A stretch of DNA of 34,994 nt. Origin: Welwitschia mirabilis. Lineage: Eukaryota; Gnetophyta; Gnetopsida; Welwitschiales. Positions 31,161-34,994 of the stretch are shown in pieces. The notes below the pieces were generated by a model. That model was given only the letters and a program-made list of their open reading frames with translations. It searched no databases and had not been told where the DNA came from. The position numbers and the translations under genes were made by a program. The stretch is from assembly GCA_051453625.1 (NCBI GenBank), contig JBOZIK010000001.1:100075837-100110830 (forward strand), read 5' to 3'. The number at the start of each line of letters is the position of its first letter. Position 1 is the first letter of the stretch.

Positions 31161-33440
31161 TGTGTATGGCCTAATTAGTTATAAAACACAAAATGTGTCA
31201 CACTAGATCAAGTAAAGATAGCTAAGATGTATCATGTGAATACTCGAAATGACACCATATATTAGTTTTTAATGTGTAAAAATATGTCCTCCCCCTTGAA
31301 AGTGTTAATACATCCCATATTATGTAATTGTGTAAAGAAAAATACAAAACACATGGTTAAAAAGTGTAAAACAAGTGTGTCCCACATAAGGTGGAAAATG
31401 AAAGTGCTTAAATGAAAAATCTAATTTACTACAATCATGGAGCGCATCATACTAGACCAATATCTTTTAACTTACAGTTTGTGAGAAAATAACTTTTAAA
31501 ATAAAAGACCTAATTCTACTTCGTAAAGCACACAATTTGAAATATCTCATAGTATACGTGCTAAAAATCAGATCTATAAGTTCCAAATTAAAGAGCATGA
31601 AAAACTAAATAATATAGATATAAACTATGTGCTAAAAGGCTAAAAAATAGAAGAAAAAATAAAAAATAATGAGGAAGAGAAAAACATACCTCATTTTGCA
31701 AAATTTACTAAAAATTTACAATCTAGGACATGAATCTGACTAGGGAGGTTCTAGAATGTCAGTATGGACTAGAATTACTATTTCATCTCAAAAGAATGAA
31801 TACAAATGATAGAGAATGAAAGAAAAATAAAGGAAAAGAAGTTAAACCCCAATTCAATCATCTAATCGAGCCGTCCAGATGACAACCTTAGGATGACTAT
31901 CAGAAAAAATCTCAGTCATCCCCATTATCATCTGAAAGACATGGTGGACAACGAGACTTTGCAAAAACTTCTAAAAAGTGAAAATATTAGCCTAACTAGT
32001 TAGAGTAAAATATCAATGTGAATGTGTCAAAATGTATCAAAAAGGTTGAAAAATAGAAAATGATGATAGGTTATGACAAAGAAGGATATGAAATGAGAAA
32101 AACTCAAAAGAATCGAAAGATAAGGCAATGATAATGCACTAAGTAGATTGAAACCTATCAAAGAAAACTAAACAAATGTTCTCAAACTAAAAAATAATCC
32201 TAAAAATATGTAGAACACCAAAAGACTCAAAGGAGTCTCATGAAAATCGTGAAGAATAAGAGAAGATCATCTAATTATGCTAAAATAAAATCAACTTGTG
32301 AGTGATAGAACTGGTATTAATAACAATAAGAAAACTACTAAATGATAAGGTCCTAAATGATAATTAAAAAAATATAAAAATAACTTTAAAATAATAAAAT
32401 AAGGAATTTAAAAAAAAAAAGTAGACCAAAAATGAATACAAGGACCATGAAAAATATAGCTTACCTATCCTAAATTCTAACCTAGTAAACCCCCTCAAAA
32501 GATATTATAAAGCCATTTAAGTAAAGATGCATGATAAAACAAATCAACTCTATAAAGTCCTACTTGAAAAGGTAGTGATTCAAATGACATCAAAGATCAA
32601 GTGCTCAAAATAATAAATCATAAGATCAAACATTACTAAGAAATGCACTAACCTGCTCATACTACAATACACACCCAAATCCTCAAAAGTAAAATGATTA
32701 TATGGGAATACTAAAAGTCTAATAAATAAGTAATACCTTTAATGATATCAGGAACACCACTAATCCCATAGACTCAAAGTTTTATTACTATATTTTATGA
32801 TGAGGGGAGTGCAGCCATAGTCAAAGAAGTACGGACCTATAAAGCATAGTCAACTAACTCCTGAGTAAAATTCCCATAGCTACCAACACTGCCAAAGATT
32901 CATTTCGGAAAATTTATCTCGATACAGTAGGACATTATGGTGATCATGTATTTTAGCACAGATATGATAGATCATGATCATTATATATATATATATATAT
33001 ATATTAGTTCCCACATGATCACGTACTCAAAACAACAAAGGTAAAGAAGTGAAATGAAAGACAGAGAAGAACATACTTAAATAATCAAAGACTTGATACC
33101 ATTTAAAAAAAAGCATAATTATGAAGACATCTTCCTTTAAAATAAAGTTCATAGATATGTGAATGTCCTAAGATTAGATAAATCCAATATTATCACTATA
33201 AAAAAACCTACGTGTGAATACTAGTCATGGAAAGTTTATAAAGTAAACACATAAGTCAAGTTAAAGATGATCAAGTAATATCATAACATCCACCAAAAGA
33301 ATAAGCTAAGGTAAAATTAAAAAAATGATAAGAAATAAGTCCTCCTTATTGAGGGGAACCTTTAAAACAATTGCTTCTATCATGTTCAAGGTTGCATCAA
33401 AATATTTTTCATTTATTTTCAACTTTTGTTCATTAATTTT
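31161..33440 (-). mobile_element. Element B: long linker between integrase and env-like ORF
   Basis: About 2.3 kb without a recognised domain. It holds GTC..GAC motifs at 31870-31960 (gccgtccagatgacaacctt, then cagtcatcccc), a minus-strand G-run AAGGGGGAGGAC near 31290-31301, and a TA microsatellite at 32982-33004. A minus-strand stretch near 32880-32800 is slightly more GC-rich and may be decayed coding sequence. Confidence 0.5.
32982..33004. repeat. (TA)n microsatellite
   Basis: An uninterrupted TA dinucleotide run of about 23 bases, preceded by the palindromic atcatgatcat. Confidence 0.95.
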
Positions 33441-34516
33441 CTAGATCTCTTTAGTGTCTAAGTTGAAAATCTCAATAAAGCCATTAGAATGTACTTTCTC
33501 TATAAGATAAAGACTTAACCATTTAGAGTTTAACTTATTATGTAAAAGATGTACTCTAGTATTATATAAAATAACAAGTTTATTAGGTTCAAACTTTTTA
33601 TAAAGTAACTTTCTATAAAGTAACTTTCTATAAAGTAACTTTATATTATGTTTGAATTTAGCTTGGACTTTATGAGTGAGTTGATGATGTATAGCATGAG
33701 TACATTTTTCATTCAACTGATTAGGTTAGAATAATCTATTTTTAATATTTTCATGAAGTTTTATAATATTAATTTGATAGAAATAAAGATAAGAGTTATA
33801 ACATACATCAACTAGTAAAACACAAACTTTTTCATATACAAGTTCATAAGGTAAAAAAATAAGAGAATTACGTCAAGTAGTACAATAAGATTAAAGAACA
33901 TCATTAATCTTAAAAGCCTAAGATTTCTTATTAACAGAGATAAGTTTTTATAGCATTTTTTTAATTTCTCTATTTACATTTTTAGCTTGACCATTAATTT
34001 GTAGATGATAAGTACAAGTCACTCTATGTTCTATTCCAATGGATAGAAAAAGTTTTCTAAAATATTGATTAATAAAAAAAGTTTCTTGATCATAATGATA
34101 ATCCTAGGAAAATCAAAACATTAAAAAATATGAGTTCTAAGAAAGGTAGAAACAGTTTGGGCATCATTCATAGAAGTGGAAATAGCTTCAATCCATTTAG
34201 TAACATAATCAATAGGCATTAAAATGTAGTTCTTATTATTAGAAAGTGCTTTAACAGGGCCTACAAAATCAATTCACAAATAATGAAAAGGTTTACATTG
34301 AGGAACAATTTTAGGGGGTATTTCTTAAAAATGGATATGGTTATCGTAACACTGAAAAGGATCACAACTTCTTGTAAAATTAAAAGAATCCTTAAAAACA
34401 CTAGGCCAATAGAAACCAGAGTGAAGGACTTTCATAGTTATTTTCTGTCCACTAAAATAACCTCCACAAACATCACCATGGAAAAGATGAATAATTTCAG
34501 ATTTTTTTCCATTCAC
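33441..34516 (-). pseudogene. pol (integrase part): Integrase of Gypsy element B (broken)
   Basis: On the minus strand 34516-34325 holds the zinc-binding N-terminal domain: HLFHGDVCGGYFSGQK, then VLHSGFYWPSVFKDSF and SCDPFQ; the second Cys of CxxC is lost. The core follows with IDFVGPV (Asp codon 34270-34268), YILMPIDYVTKWIEA and near 33970 NREIKK (Glu codon 33968-33966). The middle catalytic Asp region is corrupted. The C-terminal part, open from 33716 to 33441, has FEPNKLVILYNTRVHLLHNK and a KWLSLYLIEKV segment. It matches the Athila/Tat pattern in which F.PG..VLL.NSRL.L.PGKL.S.W is usual. Confidence 0.88.
33599..33642 (-). repeat. In-frame 15-bp tandem repeat in integrase of element B
   Basis: Three copies of tataaagtaactttc (the last without the final c) encode the repeated LLYRK on the minus strand. 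Replication slippage in a dead gene is the simple explanation. Confidence 0.9.
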
Positions 34517-34765
34517 GCATACATTTTTTCATGATTTGGTCTTTGCACCTACAATAAAGATGTGTTTCTATCCATTCATAATCACTTATTCTATGAAAAA
34601 AGGATTTTATTTCATTATAAGTCTAATGTTATGGTGTTTTCATGGTGACAAGGTAATTAATAATGTCAGCAACTAAGGAGGAGGATGAGTAGAAGATATG
34701 GCAAGAAGTTGTTCATTTAAAAAAGAATCATTAACCATAAGATCATCAAGGTAGGAAGAAAGACA
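34517..34765 (-). pseudogene. pol (linker part): RNase H-integrase linker of Gypsy element B (broken)
   Basis: The minus strand carries the tether between RNase H and integrase. Readable pieces include HPPP..ADIINYLVT near 34680-34640, FFHRISDYEWIETHLY near 34595-34550 and CKDQIMKKC near 34545-34520. These correspond to the conserved PW.ADI.NYLV, KK.F...Y.W.EP.L and C.D...R.C blocks of Athila/Tat polyproteins. Confidence 0.75.
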
Positions 34766-34994
34766 TCACAACTGATATAATACACTATTATACTTCCTTG
34801 ATTTATTAATGATGCTTAAATTAAATTCTTTCATGAGGAGGATCCATTTAATAAGTCTAGAACTAGAATCTTTCTTAGTCATGAGGTATCTAATTGCTAC
34901 ATGATCAGTATAAACATTCATATAAAAGCCTAAAAGATAAAGTCTAAGCATATCAAGTCAAAATATAATCACTAAAATTTCTTTTTCTGTAGTA
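34766..34994 (-). pseudogene. pol (RNase H part): RNase H of Gypsy element B (partial, broken)
   Basis: RNase H removes the RNA strand during reverse transcription. The minus strand from the window edge reads TTEKEILVIIF, a stop, LDMLRLYLLG, then VYTDHVAIRYLMTKKDSSSRL and KWILLMKEFNL..I. These match the conserved TTEKELLAVVFA..KFR.YL, VYTDHAAL.YLL and RLIRW.LLLQEF.. blocks. One in-frame stop falls in the TTEKE block's downstream part. RT should continue beyond 34994. Confidence 0.88.

Larger units (their letters stand above)
28169..34994 (-). mobile_element. Element B: 3' part of an Athila/Tat-type Gypsy retrotransposon
   Basis: On the minus strand the order is RNase H (cut by the right edge), integrase, a long linker, an env-like ORF, polypurine tract and 3' LTR. 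RT, protease, gag and the 5' LTR would lie beyond 34994. Its LTR matches that of element A, so both belong to one family in the same orientation. RT/RNase H before integrase defines Gypsy; an ORF after integrase and the A-copy tRNA-Asp primer site point to Athila/Tat. Confidence 0.8.

Noticed and set aside
32982-33004. TA run as a possible recombination or replication element
   Set aside because: A plain dinucleotide microsatellite, common in plant intergenic DNA.
34283-34534. Plus-strand frame of 83 residues
   Set aside because: Antisense of the integrase zinc-binding domain of element B, which is clear on the minus strand.
1-34994. tRNA, rRNA or other RNA genes, and CRISPR arrays
   Set aside because: I saw no tRNA-like cloverleaf with conserved A/B boxes; the only tRNA-related sequence is the primer site complementary to a tRNA. 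The tandem repeats are LTR-internal and lack repeat-spacer form.

Overview
The window reads as intergenic DNA of a flowering plant nuclear genome. It is very AT-rich, has no bacterial-style gene packing, and I found no intact host gene. Every coding trace I could identify belongs to plant LTR retrotransposons: Ty3/Gypsy of the Athila/Tat type and Ty1/Copia of the Sirevirus type. All are broken by many stops and frameshifts. Species cannot be named from the sequence. Four runs of N (10, 285, 100 and 14 bases) mark it as draft assembly.

Layout, left to right. (1) 1-1416: the 5' end of a Gypsy element (A) on the minus strand. It has a 5' LTR at 367-1416 and a decayed tRNA-Asp primer binding site at 341-358; its body runs off the left edge. 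(2) 1417-3759: old AT-rich DNA I cannot assign. (3) 3760-23204: a plus-strand Gypsy element (C) between two direct repeats of about 1.3 kb (3760-5077 and 21837-23204). It keeps recognisable gag and protease, but I see no reverse transcriptase or integrase. Its gag is split by a solo LTR (D, 6271-7473) with a perfect 5-bp target duplication TTATT. Between the protease region and the 3' LTR sits a whole minus-strand Copia element (E, 10807-21137) with LTRs at 10807-12177 and 19799-21137. E carries gag with a CCHC knuckle, protease, integrase, reverse transcriptase with an intact YVDD, RNase H and a post-pol env-like ORF. (4) 23205-28168: unassigned AT-rich DNA with one weak LTR- or promoter-like stretch. 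(5) 28169-34994: the 3' part of a second minus-strand Gypsy element (B) of the same family as A. It has a 3' LTR at 28169-29428, an adjacent polypurine tract, an env-like ORF and a pol remnant (integrase, RNase H) that runs off the right edge.

The elements do not form a working pathway; this is a nested repeat graveyard. Decay looks dominated by C-to-T and G-to-A changes at former CG/CHG sites, as expected for long-methylated plant transposons. The most interesting signals are non-coding. Element E carries clusters of a palindrome, AGACGTCT, that has decayed to AGACATCT and AGATGTCT. Elements A/B and D carry different CpG-rich palindromic motifs (GTCGTCCGGACGAC-like and GGTCGACC-like). A block at 14.3-14.9 kb inside E appears to sit in the opposite orientation. 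Element boundaries come from comparing repeats by eye and are good to a few bases where TG/CA ends are clear, less so elsewhere.
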